Shown piece by piece: positions 7,924 through 17,355 of a stretch of DNA of 64,000 bases. A model generated the notes under the pieces. It had not been told where the DNA came from, did no database searches, and was given only the letters and a program-made list of their open reading frames with translations. How positions within the stretch are numbered: position 1 is the first letter of the stretch; the number at the start of each line of letters is the position of its first letter. This DNA comes from Cyanobium sp. E1_MAG_00006. Its GTDB lineage: Bacteria; Cyanobacteriota; Cyanobacteriia; PCC-6307; Cyanobiaceae. The position numbers were made by a program, and so were the translations under genes. The stretch spans positions 1 to 64,000 of the forward strand of contig JAIYAQ010000032.1 of NCBI GenBank assembly GCA_027488975.1, written 5' to 3'.

Positions 7924-9086
7924 GCCAGTCCTTCCCGCTGCGGACGCGCCTGAAGCGCTGCCTGCCTGTCCTGGCCACCCTGGCCCTGACGGGCGTCCTG
8001 CAACTGGTCGGCACCCTTGAGGCCCGATCCGCGCCGCGGCGGCTCGGGGTGTGGCTGACTAACAGCCCAAGCCCGCTCTATTACGAGACGCGCAGGATCG
8101 ACCAGGCGGTGGCCGAGCTCGCGGCGACGGGCTTCAACACCCTCTATCCGAATGTGTGGAGCCGGGGCGCCACCTTCCACCGCAGCCGCTGGGCGCCACT
8201 GGAACCTGCCCTGGCCCAGGCCGGGGTGTCTCACGATCCCATCTGCCGCATGACGGAGCAGGCTCATCGCCGCGGCCTGCAGGTGATTCCCTGGTTTGAG
8301 TACGGACTGATGGAGCCCGCCAGCGCCGCGGTGGTCCGGCAGAACCCGGACTGGGTGCTGCAGAAACGCGATGGCAGCACCGCCCTCGAGATGCACGGCC
8401 GGCAAATGGTGTTCCTCAACCCGGCACATCCGGGGGTGCGCCAGCGCTTCCTCGGCCTGATCGGCGAGATCGTGCAGCGCTGCAAGGTGGATGGCATCCA
8501 GCTGGATGACCACTTCGCCTGGCCCGTGGAACTCGGCTATGACCCCTACACCCGCGACCTCTACCGCCAGAGCACGGGCCGTGAACCACCCGACAACCAC
8601 ACCGATCGCGCCTGGATGACCTGGCGGCGCCACCAGCTCACGGACCTGCTGCGGGAGCTGCGGCGGGTGCTCAAGAGCAGTGGCTTGGGGACTGCCTATG
8701 TGAGCCTGTCACCGGGCCCATTCCGCTTTGCTTACAACACCTGGCTGCAGGACTGGGAGATCTGGGCCCTGGGCGGACTGATCGATGAGCTGGTGGTGCA
8801 GAACTACGCCTACTCGCTGGCGGGATTCGCAAAGGATCTGCGCCAGCCTGCCCTGGTGAAGGCCAGCAGCTGGGGCATTCCGGTGGAGATCGGCATCCTC
8901 TCGGGCTTCGGTGGCCGCACCACCCTGATGCCGACCCTGGCCGAGAAGGTGCGGCTGGCGAGCCAGCGGGGGCATGGGGTCATCTACTTTTACTGGGAGG
9001 GGATGTGGGGCGTGCATGCCGGAGCGGAAGGTCCGGCACTGCGCCAGAGCGGCTTCAGCCAGCTGCATCAGGAACTGCCCCGCTGA
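7920..9086 (+). CDS. Secreted glycosyl-hydrolase-like 10 (GHL10) protein, probable CTG start
   Basis: A GHL10/YngK-type TIM-barrel protein, probably acting on polysaccharide in the periplasm. The first canonical start codon in frame is a GTG at 8049, which would begin inside the first barrel strand (GVWLTN). Upstream the frame is open to the prs stop and encodes a convincing signal peptide: basic RTRLKR, a hydrophobic core about LPVLATLALTGVLQLV, and an ARSAP cleavage region. The only plausible start codons there are CTG at 7920 (overlapping the prs stop as CTGA) or CTG at 7950. Later motifs are FNTLYPNVWSRG, VIPWFEYGLM, VDGIQLDDHFAWP (the likely catalytic acids) and VVQNYAYSLAGF. The family is well supported. 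The start is inference. Confidence 0.8.
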   Translation: MSQSFPLRTRLKRCLPVLATLALTGVLQLVGTLEARSAPRRLGVWLTNSPSPLYYETRRIDQAVAELAATGFNTLYPNVWSRGATFHRSRWAPLEPALAQAGVSHDPICRMTEQAHRRGLQVIPWFEYGLMEPASAAVVRQNPDWVLQKRDGSTALEMHGRQMVFLNPAHPGVRQRFLGLIGEIVQRCKVDGIQLDDHFAWPVELGYDPYTRDLYRQSTGREPPDNHTDRAWMTWRRHQLTDLLRELRRVLKSSGLGTAYVSLSPGPFRFAYNTWLQDWEIWALGGLIDELVVQNYAYSLAGFAKDLRQPALVKASSWGIPVEIGILSGFGGRTTLMPTLAEKVRLASQRGHGVIYFYWEGMWGVHAGAEGPALRQSGFSQLHQELPR

Positions 9087-9101
9087 CACGCCCGCCCTGA
9101 C

Positions 9102-11837
9102 TCAGCCGCGGCCGAGGCACTGCTCCACCACTTCGCGGCTGTTGGTGGAGAGAGAGGTGCTGGCGAGCTGCTCGAGCGCCTCACGCATGCGGGCGCTGCG
9201 CTCGGGTCCATAGCTCTGCCAGCGGCTGAACACCTTGGCCATGCGTGAGGCCGTGATCGGATTGCGCTGATCGAGCGCAGCAATCTGCCCGGCCATGAAG
9301 CGGTAGCCGCCACCATCGAGAGCGTGGAACTGAGGCGTGTTGGCCGTGAAGCCCCCCAGCACGGCCCGCAGGGTGTTCGGGGCCGCCGGATCAAAGCGGG
9401 GGTGCTCCATCAGCCGTTGCACGCGGGCAACGCCATCACCGAAGGGGGCAGACGCCTCAAGGCCGAACCAGGCATCAAGAATCACCGGCCTGTCCTGCCA
9501 GCGGTCATGGAAGGCGGCCACCGCCGCAGTGCGCTCGGGGGTGTCGTGGCATTGCAGAGAGCGCAGGCCGGCACGGGCCAGGGTCATCGATGGACCATGC
9601 ACCGCGGCGGCGGCCTCAGCGCGGGCACCCAGATCGCCGGCGGCGGCACGCAGGCTCCAGGCTGTGGCGGTCAGCAGACGATCCCCCACCCCATGGGGCC
9701 AGGCCTCGAGCCACTGGGGACGGCAACGCTCCAGGCTCTCCTCCAGCGACCGCTCCAGCGCGGCCCCGAAGCGGGCCTGCAGCTCCAGGAGAGCGTGGAA
9801 GAGCGCTGGCGGATCGCATGGGCCACCGCCGGCCACGGCCGCATCCTCCAGCTCCGGCAGGCCAGGCAGGGCCAGCAAAGCACTGCGGTTGGCGTCGCAG
9901 AGGCCCACCTCCGCCAGGATCCGCTCGAAGGCGGCCACCAGGCCCTCCTCCAGCTCATCATCCGGGCTGCCTGCGGCGCGCAGCAGCACCCCACGGCGCA
10001 GCAGGGTCTGGCTGGCATCCCAGCGGGCGAAGGGATCGCTGTCGCAGGCAATCAGGTGCAGCAGTTCGCTGATCGGCCGCTCCAGCTCCAGCTGCACCGG
10101 CGCTGAGAAACCACGCAACAGCGACAGGGCCGGTGCATGGCTGTGGGGCTCGAGTCCCTCGATGTGAATGGTCTGCTCCGGCTGATCGATCACCAGCAGT
10201 CGGGTTCCCAGGCCCCAGTGGCGATCAATACGCCGGCTGGCAGCCTCGGCCTCGGCGGCCGTTTCACCGCGCAGACACAGCGGCAGGGCGTCGCCGCCCT
10301 GCCCCACCAACCCCAGGGCCAGAGGAATCACCACCGGCAGTTTCTCCGGCTGGCCCGGGGTGGCCGGCGTGCGCTGGCGCAGCGTGAGCGTGAGGCTGCC
10401 GGCTTCACCATCCCAGTGGCGGTCCACCTGCAGCCGGGGCGTGCCGGCCTGGTGATACCAGCGGCGGAACTGCTGGAAATCGAAGCGGGGAATGGCCGTG
10501 CCATCGGCCCAGCCCTGCTCGGCCGCATCCTGCATCGCCTGCACGAAATCCTCACAGGTGGCGGCGGTGCCGTCATGACGACTCACGTAGAGCGCCATGC
10601 CGCGCATGAAGGTCTCCTCCCCAAGCAGGCTGTGCAGGGCACGGATCACCTCCGACCCCTTTTCATAGATCGTGGTGGTGTAGAAGTTATCGATCGCCTG
10701 ATAGTGATCAGGTTGGATCGGGTGGGCGGTGGGGCCAGCATCCTCACGGAACTGCGTGTTGCGCAACAAGGAAACATCCTCGATCCGCTTCACCGCTGGC
10801 GAATGCAGATCCGCGGTGAAGCAGGCATCGCGGAACACCGTAAGCCCCTCCTTGAGCGAAAGCTGAAACCAGTCGCGGCAGGTGATGCGGTTGCCGGTCC
10901 AGTTATGGAAATACTCATGGCCGATCACACTCTCGATGCGCTCAAGCTCAGCATCGGTTGCCGTTTCGGCATCAGCCAGCACCAACTTGGAATTGAAGAT
11001 GTTGAGGCTCTTGTTCTCCATCGCGCCCATGTTGAAGTGGCGCACGGCAACGATATTGAACTCATCCAGGTCGTATTCCAGCCCGTAGCGCCGCTCATCC
11101 CAGGCCATCGCCCGCTGCAGCGATGCCATCGCATGGGCTGTGTAGGGGAGATCACCGGGTTCCACGTGAATGCGCAGAGCCACAGGGCGGCCACTGGCCG
11201 TGGTGAAACGATCCGTCACCTCCTCGAGACGTCCCGCCACCAGGGCGAACAGATAGGAGGGCTTGGGGAATGGATCGTCCCAGATCGCGAAGTGGCGCGC
11301 CGTGCGCTCGGCACCCTCGCGGTTCGGCGCCGCCGGCAAAGAACCGGTCGCCACACAGTTGCCGTTGCTCAGCAGCACCGGACAGCTGGCCACGTCCGCC
11401 TCGAGGCGCACCCGGAAGCGACTGAGCAGATCGGGACGATCAGGGTGGAAGGTGATGCGGCGGAAGCCCTCGGCCTCGCACTGGGTGGTGAACATCCCGC
11501 CACTCACGTACAGCCCCTCGAGGCTGGTGTTGGTCTCCGGGTGAATCCGCACGACGCTGCGCAGCCGGAAGGGTCGCTCAGGCGGCTGCAGCAGGGTCAG
11601 CAGCCCCGGCTCCTGCCGCCAGGCCTCCGCCGGGAGGGCCTCGCCGTCGAGCTGGAACTCCAGCAGCTCCAGCGACTCGCCCCGCAACACGAGCGGCCCC
11701 GGATCAGCATCCGGATTCGGGCAGAACGCGAACTCCGCCTCCACCAGGGTGCGATCGGCATATAGCTGCACCGTGAGCGCGGTGTCGCGGATCAGGCACG
11801 GAGCCGGGCGGTAGTCAGCGAGACGAACGGAGACCAT
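9102..11837 (-). CDS. pepN: Aminopeptidase N (M1 zinc metallopeptidase)
   Basis: About 911 residues from the ATG at 11837; a TTG five codons upstream is an alternative. This M1 family enzyme removes N-terminal residues from peptides in the cytoplasm. The substrate-anchoring motif is FNMGAMENKSLN. The zinc site is HEYFHNWTGNRI followed by the third ligand Glu in SLKEGLTVFRD. The C-terminal half matches the Ig-like and helical domains of E. coli-type PepN. Length is typical of the bacterial PepN subgroup. The upstream gene on the same strand ends only 15 bp before the ATG, so they may share a transcript. Confidence 0.95.
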   Translation of the reverse strand: MVSVRLADYRPAPCLIRDTALTVQLYADRTLVEAEFAFCPNPDADPGPLVLRGESLELLEFQLDGEALPAEAWRQEPGLLTLLQPPERPFRLRSVVRIHPETNTSLEGLYVSGGMFTTQCEAEGFRRITFHPDRPDLLSRFRVRLEADVASCPVLLSNGNCVATGSLPAAPNREGAERTARHFAIWDDPFPKPSYLFALVAGRLEEVTDRFTTASGRPVALRIHVEPGDLPYTAHAMASLQRAMAWDERRYGLEYDLDEFNIVAVRHFNMGAMENKSLNIFNSKLVLADAETATDAELERIESVIGHEYFHNWTGNRITCRDWFQLSLKEGLTVFRDACFTADLHSPAVKRIEDVSLLRNTQFREDAGPTAHPIQPDHYQAIDNFYTTTIYEKGSEVIRALHSLLGEETFMRGMALYVSRHDGTAATCEDFVQAMQDAAEQGWADGTAIPRFDFQQFRRWYHQAGTPRLQVDRHWDGEAGSLTLTLRQRTPATPGQPEKLPVVIPLALGLVGQGGDALPLCLRGETAAEAEAASRRIDRHWGLGTRLLVIDQPEQTIHIEGLEPHSHAPALSLLRGFSAPVQLELERPISELLHLIACDSDPFARWDASQTLLRRGVLLRAAGSPDDELEEGLVAAFERILAEVGLCDANRSALLALPGLPELEDAAVAGGGPCDPPALFHALLELQARFGAALERSLEESLERCRPQWLEAWPHGVGDRLLTATAWSLRAAAGDLGARAEAAAAVHGPSMTLARAGLRSLQCHDTPERTAAVAAFHDRWQDRPVILDAWFGLEASAPFGDGVARVQRLMEHPRFDPAAPNTLRAVLGGFTANTPQFHALDGGGYRFMAGQIAALDQRNPITASRMAKVFSRWQSYGPERSARMREALEQLASTSLSTNSREVVEQCLGRG

Positions 11838-11852
11838 GGGGCGCAGCGGCAA

Positions 11853-12305
11853 TCACCAGGGCAGAGGACCCCGGCCAGCAGCCGCGCTGCAGCCCACCTG
11901 GGAGCCGAGCAGGGCGCCGAGCGGGATCGCCCAGGCCCTCCCATCCTGGCGGGAGAGGCCATAGCCCAGGACTCCACCCAGCAGACCCCCGACCAGGCGA
12001 CCGGTGTTGCAGCGCTGAGCCATCTGCACCGGGGTGAGGGGCTGGCTGGCGTAGGGCCCCGCTGCATAGGGTCCCGGTGCATAGGGAGCCGGCACCGATG
12101 ACGGCGGGGGCAGGCTGTCGCTGCCATCGCTCACCATGTCGCCGTAGGTCCAGGGATAGGGACGCGGCTGCACCGGTACCCGCTGATAAGGCGCGACACC
12201 AGTGGGCCAGGCCTGCGCGGAAGCCGGCGGCAGAGGCGCGATGACGGCACCGGACAGCAGCAGCGGAGCCATCAGCCAGGTGGGAAGGGCACGGGGATGA
12301 GTCAT
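11853..12305 (-). CDS. Exported glycine-zipper protein
   Basis: A protein of 150 residues from the ATG at 12305. An N-terminal signal peptide (LPTWLMAPLLLSGAVIAPL, cut near ASAQA) is followed by a Pro/Tyr-rich region with APYAPGPYAAGPYA-type repeats. The C-terminal hydrophobic stretch is Gly-rich (GRLVGGLLGGVLGYGLSR and IPLGALLGSQVG), like glycine-zipper 2TM domains of the 17-kDa surface antigen type. It probably sits in the envelope or outer membrane. Function is unknown. The long upstream open frame to 12518 is unlikely to be translated because the signal peptide begins at 12305. Confidence 0.65.
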   Translation of the reverse strand: MTHPRALPTWLMAPLLLSGAVIAPLPPASAQAWPTGVAPYQRVPVQPRPYPWTYGDMVSDGSDSLPPPSSVPAPYAPGPYAAGPYASQPLTPVQMAQRCNTGRLVGGLLGGVLGYGLSRQDGRAWAIPLGALLGSQVGCSAAAGRGPLPW

Positions 12306-12423
12306 GGCCGGGTCGTGTGGAAGTGGAGGCCCCTGGAGCCAGGAACCTCCCATCACGAAAGCCGGAACGACTGGCCCGGGCGCAACCGAATCCGCTGCGA
12401 ACTGCAACCAGATGCGACTGGCC

Positions 12424-12918
12424 TCAGGGCTTGGCCGCCGGAGCCGGCTTGGGCTTGGTGGCCGGAGCCGCAGCAGGGGCCGGCGCCGAGCCGGGAGCGC
12501 CCTTGAGCACCGCCTCAACCTTGGTCTTCACGTCGGCGGGCACCTCCTTGGGACAGAGCTCCACGGCACCGAGCACCGCGGAGTTGATCGAGCCCTTGCG
12601 CAGCTCCTCGAGCGTGAGGGCCTTGGGACCGACCTGGGCGATCTGGCCACCGTGCTGGCCCTGGATCACCTGGGCGATGGTTTCGCCGGCCACCGCCACA
12701 GCCTTGTCGAACTCGATGCCGGCCGCCCGCGAGATGCAGACGTTGATCGCCGCGATCCGGGTGTAGAGGCCCATGTCGGCATCATTGGCCGGCGCAGCCA
12801 GGGCGGGCGCCGCCGCGAGCAGCAGACTCAGGGGAAGCAGCAGAAGGCCGAGGCGGCCGGCGGTGTGGCGCACGCACAGGAAGACGAGGTCCGCCAATCC
12901 TGCTGCAAAACCGGCCAT
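12424..12918 (-). CDS. Secreted conserved cyanobacterial protein with Ala/Pro/Lys tail
   Basis: A protein of 164 residues from the ATG at 12918. A GTG at 12873 would start directly at the signal peptide and is an equally good choice. The signal peptide (LGLLLLPLSLLLAAAPALA) is followed by a small conserved domain with two cysteines (NVCISRAAGIEFDKA and AVELCPKEVP) and a low-complexity APAPAAAPATKPKPAPA tail. Relatives in marine Synechococcus and Prochlorococcus are, from memory, sometimes labelled cAMP phosphodiesterase. I see no metallo-hydrolase motif that would justify that. The two cysteines may form a disulfide. Confidence 0.65.
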   Translation of the reverse strand: MAGFAAGLADLVFLCVRHTAGRLGLLLLPLSLLLAAAPALAAPANDADMGLYTRIAAINVCISRAAGIEFDKAVAVAGETIAQVIQGQHGGQIAQVGPKALTLEELRKGSINSAVLGAVELCPKEVPADVKTKVEAVLKGAPGSAPAPAAAPATKPKPAPAAKP

Positions 12919-12968
12919 CCGCCAGGTGATCCAGGCGTCCCGATACCTCCGGATCACGGCGAAGCTGC

Positions 12969-13532
12969 TCAGGCGTCGGCCTGCAGGGGCTGTCCGGGGC
13001 CCTCGAGGCGAATTTCGTGGTGCATCTCTGCCAGCTCGAGGGTGCCGTCGCACCAGGAATAGATCGAGCGGGCACGGAACTGATCCTGGTTCACCAGGCG
13101 GATGTGCTCAAGGATGTCCCACTCGAGGTAGTGGGACTCGAACACCACCTCATGCTCATCGACCTGTCGGATCTGGCTCTTGGTGGGCGAACCGCACAGG
13201 TAACCGCGACTGCGACGCAGCTGATGGCCGCAGAGCGAGGCGTCCATGGTTCCCTCTCGCACATACTTCGGCTTGATCGCGAAGAAGTCGTATTCCTTCT
13301 CCGGCCACCAGGTGAAGCGATAGCGGGGCTCGACCTCGGCCAGGTCTTCGAAGGTCTCGACCCGCAGCAGCATGTCGACCCGCAGCACCTCGTCGTCAGG
13401 AAAGAAGTACTGACGTCGGGAGCGCCAGAGCCCGAGGTTGCGGCTGAACCAGCGGCGGATGCTGCTGTCGAGCTGAATGCGACTGCCGCTGGGAGACGAC
13501 GCTCGGGAAGCCACCGGGGGGACCCGGGTCAC
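12969..13532 (-). CDS. CpeS/CpcS-like phycobiliprotein lyase family protein
   Basis: A protein of 187 residues from a GTG at 13532, chosen because a GAGG Shine-Dalgarno lies 7 nt upstream and no ATG fits. The N-terminal part (RRWFSRNLGLWRSRRQYFF) has the W.S.R motif of CpeS-like lipocalin-fold proteins. A run of beta strands follows (EVLRVDMLLRVE, RYRFTWWPEKEYDFF, SRGYLCGS, EHEVVFESHY, RARSIYSWCDGTLELAE). Such proteins attach bilins to phycobiliprotein cysteines or escort chromophores. It lies divergent from sasA. Substrate and lyase activity are not shown by the sequence. Confidence 0.55.
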   Translation of the reverse strand: MTRVPPVASRASSPSGSRIQLDSSIRRWFSRNLGLWRSRRQYFFPDDEVLRVDMLLRVETFEDLAEVEPRYRFTWWPEKEYDFFAIKPKYVREGTMDASLCGHQLRRSRGYLCGSPTKSQIRQVDEHEVVFESHYLEWDILEHIRLVNQDQFRARSIYSWCDGTLELAEMHHEIRLEGPGQPLQADA

Positions 13533-13769
13533 CAGATCCTCAAGGTGAGCCAAACCAGTGCCCCAGAACAACGTCTCATCACAGTCGTCATAGCGGGGGC
13601 GGACAGCCCTGGCCAAAGCCCATAACGTGACTCCAAGTTTTCTCCAGGATTCGCCGCGCCGGTGCACGCCGCAGGGGAACCCGACCCCGCTGAGCCGCAA
13701 CCCAGTCGCCTCCCCGATGGCGTCAGCCCCGAGCCCGAGCGGCGCGTGGCCCCACATCGGGAGGCAGGG

Positions 13770-14897
13770 ATGCGTGCGCCCCTGCGCGGGACGGTGGAAC
13801 CGCTGCAGCGGCGCCAGCTGAAGCTGCTGCTGGTGGCGGCTCCACACCACCGCGCCACCCCCGATCTGCGCGGGCTGGTGAACTTCCTCGAAGGGGAGGA
13901 CTTTGGCTTCGAGGTGAGCCTCGAGCTGGCGGATCCGGCGCAGCGACCGGAGCTACTGGAGCTGCACAGGCTGGTGGCCACCCCCGCCCTGATCAAGCTG
14001 GAGCCCACACCTCGCCAGGTGTTCGCGGGCAACACCCTGCTGCAGCAGCTGCGCAGCTGGCTGCCGCGCTGGCAGCAGCTGGAGGTGGTGAGCGGCCTGG
14101 GCATGAGCCTGCGGCCGCCGGAAAGCGATGGCAGCCGCACCCAGCGGGAGCTGCAGCTTGAGGACCAGGTGCTGGTGCTGCGCCAGGAGAACGAGACCCT
14201 GATCGAACGCCTGCGGGTGCAGGAGCGGCTGCTGCGAATGGTGGCCCATGAGCTGCGCACGCCGCTCACCGCCTCCAAGCTCGCCCTGCAGAGCATGACC
14301 CTCGGCCAGATCGACCAGGCCCGCTTCCGTGATGTGCTCGGCCGCCGTCTGGACGATATCGAGCAGCTCTCCAAGGACCTGCTGGAGGTGGGCACCACCC
14401 GCTGGGAAGCCTTGTTCAACCCCCAGCGCCTAGCCCTCGGCCCCGTGGCCGCCGAAGCCATACTCGAGCTCGAGAAGCTCTGGGTGGGCCGAGGCCTCGA
14501 GCTCATCACCGATATTCCCACCGACCTGCCGGATGTGTTCGCCGATCAGCGGCGCATGCGCCAGGTGCTGCTCAACCTGCTTGAGAACGCCTTCAAGTTC
14601 ACCCCCGACGGCGGCCAGGTGAGCCTGACGATCCTGCACCGCACCAGCCAGTGGCTGCAGGTGAGCGTCTGCGATTCCGGCCCCGGCATCCCCCGCGATG
14701 AGCAGGAGAGGATTTTCCTGGAGCGGGTGCGCCTGCCGCAGACCTCCTCCACCACCTCCGGCTTCGGCGTGGGGCTGTCTGTCTGCCGGCGCATCACCGA
14801 GGTGCATGGCGGCCGGATCTGGGTGGTCTCCGAGCCCGGCGAGGGAGCCTGCTTCCACTTCACTGTGCCGGTGTGGGACGGACAGGGGGTGGCCTGA
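13770..14897 (+). CDS. sasA: Circadian clock output histidine kinase SasA
   Basis: A protein of 375 residues from the ATG at 13770, preceded by a strong GGGAGG Shine-Dalgarno; an upstream GTG at 13662 would add 36 unconserved residues. The N-terminal thioredoxin-like KaiB-homologous domain (about residues 12-105, [27 protein letters not shown]) binds KaiC. The HisKA domain carries the phosphoacceptor His about 160 ([18 protein letters not shown]). The HATPase domain shows the N box ([14 protein letters not shown]), G1 (VCDSGPGIP) and G2 ([12 protein letters not shown]). SasA phosphorylates RpaA to time gene expression. No kaiABC genes are in this window. Confidence 0.92.
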   Translation: MRAPLRGTVEPLQRRQLKLLLVAAPHHRATPDLRGLVNFLEGEDFGFEVSLELADPAQRPELLELHRLVATPALIKLEPTPRQVFAGNTLLQQLRSWLPRWQQLEVVSGLGMSLRPPESDGSRTQRELQLEDQVLVLRQENETLIERLRVQERLLRMVAHELRTPLTASKLALQSMTLGQIDQARFRDVLGRRLDDIEQLSKDLLEVGTTRWEALFNPQRLALGPVAAEAILELEKLWVGRGLELITDIPTDLPDVFADQRRMRQVLLNLLENAFKFTPDGGQVSLTILHRTSQWLQVSVCDSGPGIPRDEQERIFLERVRLPQTSSTTSGFGVGLSVCRRITEVHGGRIWVVSEPGEGACFHFTVPVWDGQGVA

Positions 14898-15004
14898 TTG
14901 ACGAAGGGCCCCTCCGACCCGTAACTTCAAACCCATCGGAGGGATGGCAAACGCCTGATCCCGCAAGGCAGCAGGTCGTCCGCTCCTCTGCTTTCCGAGT
15001 CCAG
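14898..15004 (+). other. Intergenic gap sasA to tRNA-Glu with an 8-bp inverted repeat
   Basis: CCCTCCGA (14910-14917) and TCGGAGGG (14936-14943) form a perfect inverted repeat with an 18-nt loop, just after the sasA stop. No T-run follows, so it is not a clear intrinsic terminator. It could still stabilise the sasA 3' end. The remaining bases before the tRNA show no ORF and no strong promoter that I can name. Confidence 0.35.
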
Positions 15005-15077
15005 GCCCCCATCGTCTAGAGGCCTAGGACACCTCCCTTTCACGGAGGCGACAGGGGTTCGAATCCCCTTGGGGGTA
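15005..15077 (+). tRNA. tRNA-Glu (anticodon TTC)
   Basis: A complete 73-nt cloverleaf. The acceptor arms are GCCCCCA (15005-15011) and TGGGGGT (15070-15076) with a terminal G-U pair and discriminator A. The anticodon stem CCTCC/GGAGG encloses the loop CTTTCAC with anticodon TTC. The T arm is AGGGG-TTCGAAT-CCCCT. CCA is not encoded. In phototrophs this tRNA also supplies glutamyl-tRNA for 5-aminolevulinate and thus chlorophyll, heme and bilin synthesis. Confidence 0.96.
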
Positions 15078-15086
15078 TCCAGAGAA

Positions 15087-15109
15087 GCGGCCAGAAGGCC
15101 GCTTTTTTT
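15087..15109 (+). terminator. Intrinsic terminator after tRNA-Glu
   Basis: GCGGCC (15087-15092), loop AGAA, GGCCGC (15097-15102), then seven T residues: a textbook rho-independent terminator 10 nt after the tRNA. The next 150 bases up to 15260 contain no convincing gene. Confidence 0.9.
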
Positions 15110-15260
15110 GTAGCGCCGATCACCGGCCGGCCGTATCGCTGACGACCGGTTCAGGCTGCCTGTGGCTCAGGTCCGCCCATGGGGCCGGCAGCGCTGATGA
15201 TCTGCGGGCTGGGGGCCATGACCGCGCGGACAAAGACAGCGCCGATCAGGGCAGAGCGGG

Positions 15261-15731
15261 TCAGGACAGGGCGGCGCGGCGCTGGGCTTCCTGCTGCACT
15301 GCTCGCAGGTTGGCGGCCAGATCCTCGCGCAACCGCTGCTCGATCAGGCCGATCGGCATGCCCACACAGCCCTGCACGGTGAGTTCATAAAGAAGGGTGG
15401 TGCCGGCAGCGTTCTGGCCGATCTGCCAAACACCTTCAAAGCGACGGAAATCGCCCTTGGTCATCACGAAGCTGAGACGACGCTCCTGCAGGTGCTCGGT
15501 CAGCTCCAGCTGCACCCGTGCCTTGAACCGCAGGCCCATGAAACTCTGGGCACCCTCCTGCTCCAGACCCACCACGTTGGCCCGCCGCCACAGCAGACGG
15601 GAGGTCTGAAGGTTGGGGATGAACGAACTGAGCTGGGCGTAGTCGGTGAGCACCGTCCAGACCCACTCGGGATCAATGTCAAGACGCAGCTGCACCGCCA
15701 ACCGGCGGCAGCCACCCGGCAGTCGCTCCAT
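15261..15731 (-). CDS. SRPBCC-fold (START/polyketide cyclase-like) protein
   Basis: A protein of 156 residues from the ATG at 15731. It has the helix-grip pattern of the SRPBCC superfamily: an N-terminal strand (RRLAVQLRLDI), the helix segment DPEWVWTVLTDYAQLSSFIPNL, several strands (SRLLWRRANVVGLEQEG, FKARVQLELTEH, RRLSFVMTKGDFRRFEGVW, TTLLYELTVQG) and a long C-terminal helix (LIEQRLREDLAANLRAVQQE). Such folds bind lipids, pigments or other hydrophobic ligands. The ligand here is unknown. It is transcribed away from petH with a 342-bp gap between. Confidence 0.75.
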   Translation of the reverse strand: MERLPGGCRRLAVQLRLDIDPEWVWTVLTDYAQLSSFIPNLQTSRLLWRRANVVGLEQEGAQSFMGLRFKARVQLELTEHLQERRLSFVMTKGDFRRFEGVWQIGQNAAGTTLLYELTVQGCVGMPIGLIEQRLREDLAANLRAVQQEAQRRAALS

Positions 15732-17222
<1,491 letters not shown>

Positions 17223-17264
17223 TCGCAGGCCCAGGGCTTCAGCCCTCCCACGGCTTGTGTCAGG

Positions 17265-17288
17265 GCCCGCCCACCGGCGGGCTTTTTT
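17265..17288 (+). terminator. Intrinsic terminator after petH
   Basis: GCCCGCC (17265-17271), loop CACC, GGCGGGC (17276-17282) and six T residues form a strong rho-independent terminator 42 bp past the petH stop. It separates petH from zwf. Confidence 0.9.
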
Positions 17289-17355
17289 GTTGCCAGGTGA
17301 TGCGGGCTGGCGATGTCGCCGTTAAACCAGGGTCACGCACATCCCGCGTTGCCCC

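Noticed and set aside
10137-11765. A 542-codon open frame antisense to pepN
   Set aside because: It mirrors the pepN codon pattern, and the M1 peptidase motifs lie on the minus strand.
12424-12918. Annotation as a cAMP phosphodiesterase, as used for some relatives
   Set aside because: The protein is small and secreted and lacks any metallo-beta-lactamase or phosphodiesterase metal motif.
14910-14943. Intrinsic terminator of sasA
   Set aside because: The inverted repeat is perfect but has an 18-nt loop and no T-run, so I list it only as a hairpin.
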